Positions 54,486 through 64,000 of a DNA stretch of 64,000 bases are shown one piece after another. Where the stretch lies: assembly GCA_010093485.1 (NCBI GenBank), contig MU001497.1, positions 1,737,031-1,801,030 of the forward strand, given 5' to 3'. The DNA is from Karstenula rhodostoma CBS 690.94 (lineage: Eukaryota > Ascomycota > Dothideomycetes > Pleosporales > Didymosphaeriaceae). A program made the translations under genes and the position numbers. Below the pieces are notes generated by a model. That model had not been told where the DNA came from and searched no databases. It saw only the letters and a program-made list of their open reading frames with translations. How positions within the stretch are numbered: the stretch's first letter is position 1; each line of letters begins with the position of its first letter.

Positions 54486-56443
54486 TTAGAAGCCTAGTCG
54501 TCTGTTAGTAAACCTCTCTGGTCACGAGCTAGGACCAACTTACCAGCTTCCGTATTTCCATCGCCCATACTCCTGCTTCCACTGCTACCGCTCTGTATCG
54601 AGCCCAAAATGCCATCGATGTAGCCTGCTCCGCTCCATTTCTGGTGCGTGAGCACATCGCAGCCGATCTCCTTCTCGCGCGCTTGCACGAGGTTGACGTA
54701 GGCGAGCATGCCCTGATCTTTGAATGCGCGGGAGAGCTCGCAGGTGATTGTTGCGGTGGAGTGTAGACCCGCGAGGGAGATGAGTTGGAGGACAAATCTG
54801 TGAGCCGATTAGCATTTCCTGGTGAAGATGGTTGATATGGTCTGACGTACCCGTGCTTCGCGAGATCCCACACGAAGCTCTTCAGCGACTCTTCCGTGAA
54901 GCCTTGGCTGAGCCAGTTGAAGCTGGGAGAAAGGTTGTACACGAACTTCTTGCCGGGGTACTTCTCTCTGATCTCGCCAGCGAACTTGCCAGCGTCCTCG
55001 ACGTTGGGGCCCGCAGTCTCGACCCACAGAAGATCGGCGTAGGGCGCGAATTCCTTCGCGCGCTTGGTGGCCGCGGCCATGCCGGCCTTGTAGTGGTAGT
55101 GGCCTTCGCGTGTGCGGGGGATGTCCCAGCTGAAGAACACGGGTGACTTGGTGTATTTAGCTGCGACTTGGCGACGCTTGAGAAGTGATAGGTCGGGATT
55201 GGCTTTGACTTCTTCGAGGTAGGCATCCGCGGAGGATCCTTCCTTCTCGAGGTGCTCTTGTACGGCTTCGTCGAAGGTGACGAGCTTGTGCTTCTTCACC
55301 CAGGCCGCCTCATACGCATTGATCTCGCTTCCGGGAGCACCGGCAGCTTCCATGTTCTGCAAAGTCTCTGAGAGCGGTTCGGTCTCTTCTGTCACACCCT
55401 TGATGAATTCATGATCACGGACATCCACCGCGCTCGAGATAAGCTTGCCGCTCTCGGAGTCTGTTCGCGCGATGACCAGGTTCTCACAGCCCATCATGTC
55501 CCATTGGAAGCGTGCAGCTACGAGGCGGTTGATGTGGTCACCGACTGGTACGAGTACCTTTCCAGCCAAGTGACCGCACTTCTTGCCGCCGTGAAGCTGA
55601 TCCTCGAAGTGAACAGCAGCAGCACCGTTCTCTGCAAAGAGCTTCGCGAGTTTGATAACCGCTGATAGACCGCCGTGGCCAGTATCTCCGTCCGCAATGA
55701 TGGGGCGCATGTAGTCGAGGTAGGGTGTCTTGGCTCTCTCTTCCGGTGTCATCTTCCTCCTGTTGTCCCAGTTCTTGCGATCATGGAGCTGTTGCGCCTT
55801 GAAGAGTCGCTGCACCTGGTTCGGGACGGTGTTGTACGGGTAGTCGCCGAAATCAGCAGACACCTCGTGCGTGGTAGTTAACACTGAGGAGCACGCCCAG
55901 CCGGAGATGTACAGAACTTCTTGGTTTGGCGCTTGTTGGGTCATTTGCACGGGATCAATGGCGCCCACTATGAGGTGAAGAATTCGTATCAGCTATTGTA
56001 TTCACTACAAGGAACAGGATTGACGCACTTGTGTGGACCGGCTCGCCCTTCGCCGCCCGTTCCTCGAACAGGTTGAAGAGCTTCCGCGCCATTAACGAGC
56101 TGGGATATGTCTGCTGTAATGCGCCCCTCTTGCTAACGACATCCTCGGCCGAGTATGGCCTCTTGATCCCCTTGTATCGCGGTGATGCCCACCAGTCCCT
56201 GACCTGCTGTACCTGCTCTTCAAAGAGCGCATCCTCCGCCTGGCCAGCCTTCGACGCCTCCGGGAGGAGCTGGAACGAATCCCCTGGGAGGGCTGAAGAG
56301 ACCGGTGGGTCTACTGGCTTGAGCGGCGAGCTCGACATACGGCACGTCGTGGTGGAGAGGGGTCGGAGAAGCTTTGGCGTTCGGCTCGATGGTCTCAGAG
56401 ACCGGCTCTGGCGCGCTGCGGATCGTGCAACTGTTCGTAGCAT
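54486..56443 (-). CDS. Mitochondrial 2-methylisocitrate lyase / isocitrate-lyase-family enzyme
   Basis: Four exons (56443-56029, 55967-54851, 54797-54544, 54493-54486; introns 61, 53 and 50 bp) encode 597 residues. The leader [20 protein letters not shown] is Arg/Ser-rich and acid-free, a mitochondrial presequence. The core has the isocitrate-lyase catalytic loop [15 protein letters not shown] with Cys269, the metal/substrate segments [11 protein letters not shown] and VHFEDQ, and [13 protein letters not shown]. The mitochondrial leader and the divergent methylcitrate synthase favour 2-methylisocitrate lyase (methylisocitrate to pyruvate plus succinate) over glyoxylate-cycle ICL. The last exon is only 8 nt: GTAAGT..TTTACTAACAG..GACTAG leads to the ending GNTEAGF-stop, close to the NTExxF end of homologues. 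Skipping it would give an unrelated tail ending LLTDD. Confidence 0.9.
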
Positions 56444-57005
56444 GGCGAAGAAAACTACCCTGTCTATGGAAGAGAAAAAAAGGCTTTTATTCTTTTCGTG
56501 TTCTCGAGCAGCGGCGAGGTTTGGTAAGCTCGGAGAGCTACCGAGTGCGATTCTCGGGGTCAAGAGCGATAAAAGGCGGAAGATGCCACACAATTGGCCA
56601 GTGCAGCCCAGCGAAAGATGGTTCAACGGTGATGCCGCACGCGGAGCAGAATCTGTGCAGCAGGCGGGTGCGTCACTCGTTCGACGCGGAGCCCCAGCTT
56701 GTTTTGGCTGGGATAACTTTCTCCACGCCGCCGAGCGAGCGGGCCGAGGATAGCCAGCAGCGCTAACCCCATGCGTGCTTTACCGAGGGGCAGTTCACCG
56801 TCCGCCGCATCAGCGGGACGTGCTGTGCCTTGTGAAAGGTTACCGCCGAGGGTTGCCGCGAATCCTCTGCTGCGTCTCTCTATAACTTCTTCTGCTCACC
56901 TCTCAATTGTCCGGCTTTGCTGTTTGTCGGGAGCTGAAGCGCGAAGTCTGCCTGCATTTCCCCGCAACAGAACATCCCCGCTCACCCCACACTAAAACTA
57001 CAGCT
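56444..57005. promoter_or_regulatory. Bidirectional promoter region of the methylcitrate-cycle pair
   Basis: This 562-bp region separates the divergent start codons of the lyase and synthase genes and contains no supported gene. A TATAACTT sequence occurs about 125 bp upstream of the synthase ATG. A specific regulator site is not identified. Confidence 0.55.
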
Positions 57006-58640
57006 ATGGCGTTGAGCGCACGTACAGCTTCGCGAGCTCTGCGAGCCGTCAAGGTGAACTCCAGAATGCCCAATTAACCGCGTGGAAGCTAACTGAACCT
57101 TTTGCAGCCCTCGGTGGCCCGTCCTTTTGCTTCAGGTGAGCAATTGACCCCGCAGACACGCTCTCCACACCCCGCTAACCGATCCTACCCACAGTGCAAG
57201 CATGCAGCTACTCTTCGTCCTCGGAGCCGGATCTCAAGGAAACTTTCAAGAAGGTTCTGCCTGCGAAGCGGGAGCTGCTCAAGAAGGTCAAGGCACATGC
57301 CGACAAAGAGCTCGGCGTCGTCAAGGTGGAGAACACCTTGGGCGGAATGAGGTGCGCACGCCTTTCCAGAATCCTTGACTTGCTCTAACGTTGCCAAAGG
57401 GGGCTGAAGGCCATGGTCTGGGAGGGCTCAGTGCTTGACGCAAACGAGGGTATCCGGTTCCATGGCAAGACCATAAAGGACTGCCAGAAGGAGCTCCCCA
57501 AGGGTACTTCCGGCACCGAGATGCTTCCGGAAGCAATGTTTTGGCTTTTACTTACTGGCGAGGTCCCGTCTGTTTCCCAGACCCGTGTGCTCTCGCGAGA
57601 GCTAGCCGAAAAGGCAGGCATTCCCAAATTTGTGGAGAAGATGCTCGACGACTTCCCCAAGGACCTGCACCCAATGACACAGTTCGCTTGTGCGGTCTCA
57701 GCGCTGAACTACGAGTCCAAGTTTGCGAAAGCATACGCAAATGGTATCAACAAAGCCGACTACTGGGAGCCAACTTTCGATGACTGCATTAGTCTGCTTG
57801 CGAAGCTGCCTACCATCGCTGCGAAGATCTACCAGAACGCTTACCGCGGTGGAGGCGCACTACCTGCCGAGATCGATCTGAACCAGGATTGGGCGTACAA
57901 CTTTGCTGCTATGTTGGGCAAGTCCGGAAAGGAGAACGAGGGTTTCCAAGATCTCCTCCGTCTTTACCTCGCTCTTCACGGTGATCACGAGGGAGGCAAC
58001 GTCTCCGCTCACGCCACGCATTTGGTTGGCAGTGCGCTCAGCGATCCCTTTCTTTCGTACAGTGCTGGTCTCCAGGGTCTTGCTGGACCGCTCCACGGTT
58101 TGGCCGCTCAGGAGGTGCTTCGCTTCATCTTGGACATGCAAAAGACGGTCGGCACCAGCTTCACAGAGGGCGAGGTGAAGGATTTCCTGTGGAGTGTCCT
58201 CAAGTCAGGACGTGTGATTCCAGGATACGGCCACGCAGTTCTGCGGAAGCCCGACCCGCGGTTCGAGGCTCTGATGGACTTCGCCAATGCGCGTCCCGAC
58301 ATTGCGAACAACCCCGTTTACCAGCTCGTTAAGAAGAACTCCGAGGTCGCGCCAGGCGTCCTCACTGAGCACGGCAAGGTACGGGTAGCATACACTACTG
58401 TTGACAATATACTGACCCACGGAACAGACCAAGAACCCGTACCCGAACGTCGATTCGTCTTCTGGTGTGCTCTTCTACCACTACGGCTTCCACGAGACGC
58501 TGTACTACACCGCAACCTTTGGTGTCAGCCGCGGTCTCGGCCCGCTCGCACAACTCGTTTGGGACAGGGCACTGGGTCTGCCTATCGAGCGCCCCAAGAG
58601 CATCAACCTCGCGGGTATCCTGAAGCAGGTCGGCGCGTAG
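57006..58640 (+). CDS. mcsA: Mitochondrial 2-methylcitrate synthase (citrate synthase family)
   Basis: Five exons (57006-57053, 57108-57135, 57195-57351, 57400-58378, 58428-58640) encode 474 residues; exon 2 is 28 nt. The presequence [20 protein letters not shown] is a mitochondrial leader. The sequence carries [60 protein letters not shown], the catalytic histidines in [10 protein letters not shown] and [13 protein letters not shown], and the catalytic Asp in [15 protein letters not shown]. The RGGGALP insert, DSSSG and [20 protein letters not shown] are as I remember Aspergillus McsA rather than the primary citrate synthase. It condenses propionyl-CoA (and acetyl-CoA) with oxaloacetate. The divergent lyase supports the methylcitrate-cycle role. 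Confidence 0.9.
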
Positions 58641-59558
58641 AGCGTGGTCGTCGGCCTCGGAAAAGCGAATCGCAGAGCTGGGTAATCTATCTGTATATAT
58701 CAGCCGTAGAAGGCGTTTGGGTCATGTCAGGAACGCCTATGCCACGAAATGAGATGCAATGTTCACGTCTAAAGCTTCTTGGGTGAAGGTTCAACTGCGA
58801 GAACGGATTTCCAAATGCATCGATTGGTGGGGTATCGCTTCGGTCCACAGTAGACCGTTTTTAGCCTTAGCACGGTACACTCGCTATCCTTCCGGTAAAT
58901 GTTGTCTTGGTGACGGCTCTATTTTTGATAGCAGCGATGGTGTTGACGCGAACATCACAGACCAAGCTGTGGAAGAGCATTGCGTGATGGTTTTCTGATT
59001 GTTGACACGAATCACAAAGTGGCGTTCCATAAAATAATAGACATCATCGAACATTGCACTTTTGTTGAGTATTGGATCGGGGCTGATTGATCTTTCGTCA
59101 CTAAGCATCGTTTGTGCCATTGCGGAATGCTTCTGCAACGAACGAGATGCGATTGACATTACGCAGCTTCCTCGGTGAATCTGGGCAGTATAGCTGTGAT
59201 TGATCATGCAGGGCAAGATGCACTGATTGGTGGGCGATGTGAAGCGGGCGGGCCGGGATCAGGGGTCGCAGGGTCCCGCTGCGGTCTTACTCCCGAACCT
59301 GGGAGCGAGCCATCTATCGCTGCCACGACTTGCTGTGCGACATCTTCACGCACGCCGCGTCTTCTGGTGTTTGTTTGTTTGCAATCCTTCCAGGTCGGGC
59401 TTCTTTCTTTCGCGCTCCATTACTGGTATCAAAAAATCCCATGCCTCGACGTTGGCACGCTATTTAAGGCTCGCGCTGCCGACGTTTCAACACACCAAAC
59501 ACCCTCTCTACGCGGCCATCCTCATCTATCCACAGTCCTTCCTCCCCAACTCACGAAT
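58641..59558. other. Intergenic region with dispersed repeat
   Basis: It contains the 3' flank of mcsA, the dispersed repeat copy D (58995-59043) and the promoter/leader of the GH3 gene, with a pyrimidine-rich stretch before its ATG. Confidence 0.55.
58995..59043 (+). repeat. Dispersed repeat, copy D (GATTGTTGACACGAA family)
   Basis: CTGATTGTTGACACGAATCA and CAAAGTGGCGTTCCATAAAA match the first 45 bp of the family with several transitions (GTGTCCCG to GCGTTCCA). It is the most decayed and shortest copy. Confidence 0.8.
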
Positions 59559-62500
59559 ATGGCTCCACTGGAGTTTCTCGAGCTCCGCCGCGGCAAATAC
59601 GCCAAAGTCGACGCCGCCGTCGATGACGAATCTCCCTCGCGCCCGTCCTTCGCTTCGGACGCCTCCTCCTTCGAAGACCTCGAGGAATATGACCCGCTAA
59701 ACTACGATGCGGGCACCCTCAAGCGCAAGAAGAGCACCGGCGACCTGCGCACGCGCAAGCCCTCGTTCAGGAAAGATGCGGAGAAGTTTGCGCTCAGACC
59801 GAAGTCAGGCAGAAGCTGTGGGGCACGGCAGTGGTGCTGCTGGCTTTTGATATTTGTGACGTCGGTTATCTTACTGTTTACTGCGGGTGGATTGTGGGCG
59901 TACAGGAAGACGCTGGTGAAAGATGGCATGAGTCCGCCGTGGTACCCCTCGCCCAAGGGCGGCGCGGATGCTGCGTGGGAGGAGAGCTATAAGAAGGCAG
60001 CCGAGATGGTCCGGCAGATGACGCTCGTGGAGAAGGTCAACATAACGACGGGCGTGGGTTGGAGCATGGGCATGTGCGTGGGCAACACGGGGCCAGTACA
60101 GCGGCTGAAGTTTCCCTCGCTGTGCCTCCAGGATGGCCCGCTTGGGATACGGTTCGCGGACAACGTCACGGCCTTCCCCGCAGGTGTCACAGTGGGCGCG
60201 ACGTGGAACAAGGAGTTGATGTACTTGAGGGGCAAGGCACACGGGCAAGAGGCGCGTCTGAAGGGCGTCCACGTATTGCTTGGGCCTGCGATGGGGCCTC
60301 TGGGACGGATGCCCGCAGGCGGGCGCAACTGGGAAGGCTTCGGATCAGATCCAGTACTGCAGGGCATCGCAGCCGCACAGACAATCAAGGGTATCCAGGA
60401 CGCTGGCGTAATAGCCACGGCAAAACACTTCATCCTCAACGAGCAGGAACACTTCCGGCAGGCGTGGGAATGGGGGCTCCCAAATGCTATCTCGAGTAAC
60501 ATCGACGATCGGGCTTTGCATGAAATCTACGCGTGGCCGTTCGCAGAGTCTGTCAAGGCTGGCGTAGGCTCTGTCATGTGCTCATATAACCAGGTCAGTG
60601 TGTCCCAATATGACGTGAGAAACATATTGATTCAAAACAGGTCAACAATAGCTACGCCTGCCAGAACAGCAAGCTCATGAACGGTATTCTCAAGGACGAA
60701 CTTGGCTTCCAGGGCTTCGTCCAAAGCGACTGGCTTGCTCAGCGATCGGGTGCCGCAGCCGCTCTTGCGGGCTTAGACATGTCGATGCCGGGAGACGGCC
60801 TCAAGTGGGCTGAAGGCGACAGCTTGTGGGGTGCCCAGCTCACCAAGGCGGTTCTAAACGGAAGCGTACCGATCGATCGTGTGGATGACATGGTTACCCG
60901 CATAGTCGCTGCTTGGTATCAGGTCGGCCAGGACAAGTGGCCCGAGGAAGGTCCCAACTTTTCGTCTTGGACGAATGAGGAGATTGGTAAGATTTACGAA
61001 GGAAGTCCCTCGGATGACACCAAAGGAGTCGTCAACAAGTTCGTCAATGCTCAGGGCGAAGGCGAAGATTTCCACGGGAATTTGGTCCGAAAGGTTGCCG
61101 CTGAGGGCACGGTACTTCTCAAGAACGAAGGCCATCTGCTACCACTCAGCCGCGATGGATGGCAAGAACACGAAAAGAAGACCGCCAAATACAGGGTCGG
61201 TATCTTTGGTGAGGACGCACGTCTCAGCCGCGATGGTATCAACAACTGCCCTGATCAAAGCTGTAACGACGGCACGTTGGCCTCTGGCTGGGGCAGCGGT
61301 GCTGTCGATTACCCGTATCTTGTCGATCCTCTCTCTGCGTTACGCAAAGCGTTCAACAATGACTCCGTCTATGTCACGGACTGGCCGGAGAACACGCTAC
61401 CCAAAGAGAAGGAAATTATCAAGGATCAAGATCTCTGCATTGTGTTTGCTAATGCTCATGCGGGAGAGGGATACTTGAAGTGGTCAGGTAAGTTCAGGCC
61501 GTCCAGGCATGATTCCAGTGACATTGAGATCCTTGCTGACGTGTGATAGACATCCGCGGCGACCGGAACGACCTCAACCTGCAGAAGGGCGGCGACAAGC
61601 TCATTCAAGACGTCGCCAAAGACTGCGGAAAGGGCAAAGGGAACGTTGTCGTAGTGATCCACGCTGTTGGGCCGGTCATTATGGAAACTTTCATCGACTT
61701 GCCCTCCGTCAAAGCTGTCGTACTTGCCAACCTTCCCGGTCAAGAGTCTGGCAATGCCCTCGTAGACGTCATCTTCGGAGACGTCAACCCATCAGGCCGT
61801 CTCCCCTACACCATCGCCAAAAAGGAAGAAGACTACGGTCCAGGCAGCAAGATCAAATACCTGCCCAACCCCGTCGAAGGCCTCACACCCCAGCAGAACT
61901 TCTCCGAAGGCCTCTACATCGACTACCGCCACTTCGACAAGCAAGGCATCGCTCCGCGCTACGAGTTTGGTTACGGTCTCTCCTACACCACGTTCCACCT
62001 CTCCTCCCTCCTCATCTCCAACCGAGGCGTCAGGTCACCCCTCCCGGCCCCGCGCCCCTCCCCCACCATCTCACCACCGACATACCCCACCACCCTCCCC
62101 GACCCCGAATCCGCCCTCTTCCCACCCGGTTTCCACAAGATAGAAAAATACATCTACCCATACCTCTCCTCAACGTCCTCGATTTCCAAATCCGAGATCC
62201 TAGCGTCCCAATTGCAATCCCCGCTCTCGCCTGCCGGCGGCGGCCCCGGCGGCAACCCGGACCTCTACACCCCGCTCTTCACCGTCTCCTGCACGCTGAC
62301 CAACATCGGCCTCGTGGACGGCGCCGCCGTCGTCCAGCTCTACCTCTCCTTTCCCCAGGGCTCCACCCACCCGGACACGGGCAGCACAATCGACTTCCCC
62401 GTGCGTGTGCTGCGCGGGTTCGAGAAGGTGTCTGTACCCGCGCAGCAGGAGGGTACGGTTAAAGGGGTGAAGGGGAGCACGCATGGGGGCGGGGGCGGGA

Positions 62501-62646
62501 ACAGGGTTAAGGTGGAATTCGAGGTGACGAGGAAGGATGTTAGTTATTGGGATGTTGTGGCGCAGAATTGGGTCGTTCCTGAGGGGGACTTTGGGGTTGG
62601 GGTGGGGTTCTCGAGTAGGGATTTGCCGCTTGAGGGGACGTGGTAG
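59559..62646 (+). CDS. Membrane-anchored GH3 beta-glucosidase
   Basis: Three exons (59559-60593, 60641-61487, 61550-62646; introns 47 and 62 bp) encode 992 residues. The N-terminus is a cytosolic acidic/basic tail of about 90 residues with no signal peptide, then one membrane anchor ([20 protein letters not shown]), a type II topology. The catalytic domain has [45 protein letters not shown] and the nucleophile Asp375 in GFVQSDW. The second domain includes [33 protein letters not shown] and a C-terminal fibronectin-III-like region ([29 protein letters not shown]). It matches fungal bglE/bglF-like beta-glucosidases with transmembrane anchors. Family members hydrolyse beta-linked gluco-oligosaccharides. 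The ATG at 59559 is chosen because upstream in-frame sequence has no protein character. Confidence 0.92.
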
Positions 62647-64000
62647 TGTTGGGTTGGAAGGGCTGCATTGGGCTGGGGGTGTTCTGGCGAAAGGGTTGGA
62701 GATGTATACCATTGCTTGTTTCTGCTTCTTTTTGTGTTTGGTGGCGTTGGGGTTGAGGCAGAGATGGGGATGGAGATGGATGGAGATGTACTTGATATCA
62801 GGAGGGAAATAATGACAAAAAGATCGAGTTATCGAGTGTAGACAAAAGTGTTGACAAAAAGGTATTTCCCCTAGCTAATAGCTCAAAAATAAGCGTGCAA
62901 TACTTGATATAGAAAATATTTTCTGGGTCTTTATGCAACGGTGCGCATTATCTTGCTTTGACGGGCGAGTGCAACGGGGGGAAGTGACTGCAAGAAGCGC
63001 GAGAATATCGACGCTAGGGGATAAGAGGCGAGGACTGAGAGACGAGTACTGAAAAGGGTGTTGCGTCGGGTATGCCAACTGAACTGCAGATGCAATGACG
63101 CAGACCGACATTGATCAAGAAGAACGGGGGGCACGCAAGCACGACCTGGGTTCGAGAGATGGCCACAAATTGCGTGAGCATAAGCTTACGCGCATGCACT
63201 GTCGTTTCGAAGGTAGCTTGAATGGCAATAAGATCTTTTTGGGTTGATTGAGGCGGAGGGTGTGGAGGCTCGTCTTGTGGTATGTTTCGAGGGTGTTTGG
63301 CTATTTTTTATGAGACTTTGTGCGTTCTGGTGCATATAGAGTCTATGGCTGGCGTGGTGGGAAGAATATATGCGCGATTTCTGAGCAACACGTGGATAAA
63401 ACAGGAGGACCTGAGGGATGTATGCTAATGAGTCTAACGAGGACAAGCCTCCTACAGTTAAATCTAAGAGGACTGGCTGCAATGGATCGGAAGACCAGCT
63501 GAGTGTTGTCGCTCCCATGTCTCCGCCCGTTTTAACGTGGCCATGCTCTCACGGGAAGGTGAACCCCGGCGATACAGTATTAGGGCAAGATTATAAACTT
63601 GTATAGTAGCCTAAGTTACTCTAGGATTAACTATTCTATATCTAACTAGCAAAGGCCTTAGCTTATATCTGGTCTTTATGTTCCTATAATAGGCCATGTT
63701 TGAGACGGGTCGAAATGAGGGAATTTTTCCGGGGACGATGCCTTCATAGATCAAGTTGGAACACACGATTATGTAGTAGCCATAATTCTCTTCGCTTGGA
63801 TGCGTGAGGATGTTATGGGGAAAGAAATCGAAACACAATAAGAAAATGCTCTGCTCTGCCCTGCCCTGGAGCAGACACATTCGCGATCCTCCGATGTCCG
63901 CTACCAGTTCGCCCTATCTCAAGAGGGGAAAAGCGCATACAATAGCTTGGGGATCAAACTTGTTCCGGCCAGCCCGCCAAGCGCTCGCTTAGCTCCATCT
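62647..64000. other. Gene-less right end with dispersed repeat
   Basis: This contains a repeat copy at 62800-62896 and an AT-richer stretch near 63590-63800. Short frames on both strands have no family resemblance. No gene is seen entering from the right edge. Confidence 0.5.
62800..62896 (+). repeat. Dispersed repeat (TTTCCCCTAGC family), copy 2
   Basis: GGAGGGAAATAATGACAAAA .. GAGTTATCGAG .. TTTCCCCTAGC .. CTCAAAAATAAGCG aligns with the minus strand of 40681-40778. The two copies are in opposite orientation 22 kb apart. Confidence 0.75.

Noticed and set aside
40681..62896. The possibility of a giant (22 kb) transposon bounded by inverted repeats
   Set aside because: The interval contains methylcitrate-cycle and other ordinary genes and no captain or transposase; two independent small insertions are simpler.

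Overview
The window is genomic DNA of a filamentous ascomycete (Pezizomycotina, possibly a dothideomycete). Genes are interrupted by short introns of about 46-133 bp with GTRNGT-type donors, CTAAC/CTGAC branch sites and YAG acceptors. They include fungus-specific families: a Zn2Cys6 regulator, HET and fungal rhodopsin domains, Cbp4, a Chs4/Skt5-like chitin synthase regulator and a mitochondrial methylcitrate synthase. No rRNA, tRNA or CRISPR was recognised. All splice models were built by eye from reading-frame continuity, splice consensus and family resemblance, so they are predictions.

Layout. 1-12.8 kb: a truncated GH43 arabinanase, an isochorismatase/nicotinamidase with a signal-like first exon, a Zn2Cys6 transcription factor, a short-chain dehydrogenase divergent from a small interferon-inducible 6-16-like (IFI6/ISG12) protein, and a short MC..CGH protein. 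12.8-17.7 kb: gene-poor, with a TA-flanked, AT-rich transposon relic and a heavily stop-ridden pseudogene. 17.7-25.1 kb: a signal peptide peptidase followed by an unexplained in-frame open region, a disordered protein, a gene-less stretch with tandem duplications, and a rhodopsin-domain gene with one nonsense codon. 25.4-39.6 kb: an RCC1-like protein, a small membrane protein with an apparent frameshift, a single-pass membrane protein, a PHD-finger protein, a second MC..CGH protein, Cbp4 and a Sel1-repeat Chs4-like protein with a CaaX end. 39.6-44.3 kb: a decayed stretch with HET and FAD-monooxygenase pseudogenes and dispersed repeats. 44.3-64 kb: a transcription-factor-like protein lacking a zinc cluster facing an MFS transporter, two small membrane proteins, an 817-residue protein of unknown function, a divergent (methyl)isocitrate lyase / methylcitrate synthase pair, and a membrane-anchored GH3 beta-glucosidase.

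Functional links. The clearest is the head-to-head pair at 54.5-58.6 kb. Its two mitochondrially targeted products would catalyse the first and last steps of the methylcitrate cycle (propionyl-CoA detoxification) from a shared 562-bp promoter region. The regulator-like gene at 44.3 kb and the MFS gene at 45.9 kb could be an export module.

A recurring theme is decay. Five or more genes carry in-frame stops that could each come from one C-to-T or G-to-A change (CAA, CAG, CGA or TGG to stop). This resembles old repeat-induced point mutation or ordinary pseudogenisation, and the stops lie near dispersed non-coding repeats and AT-rich DNA.
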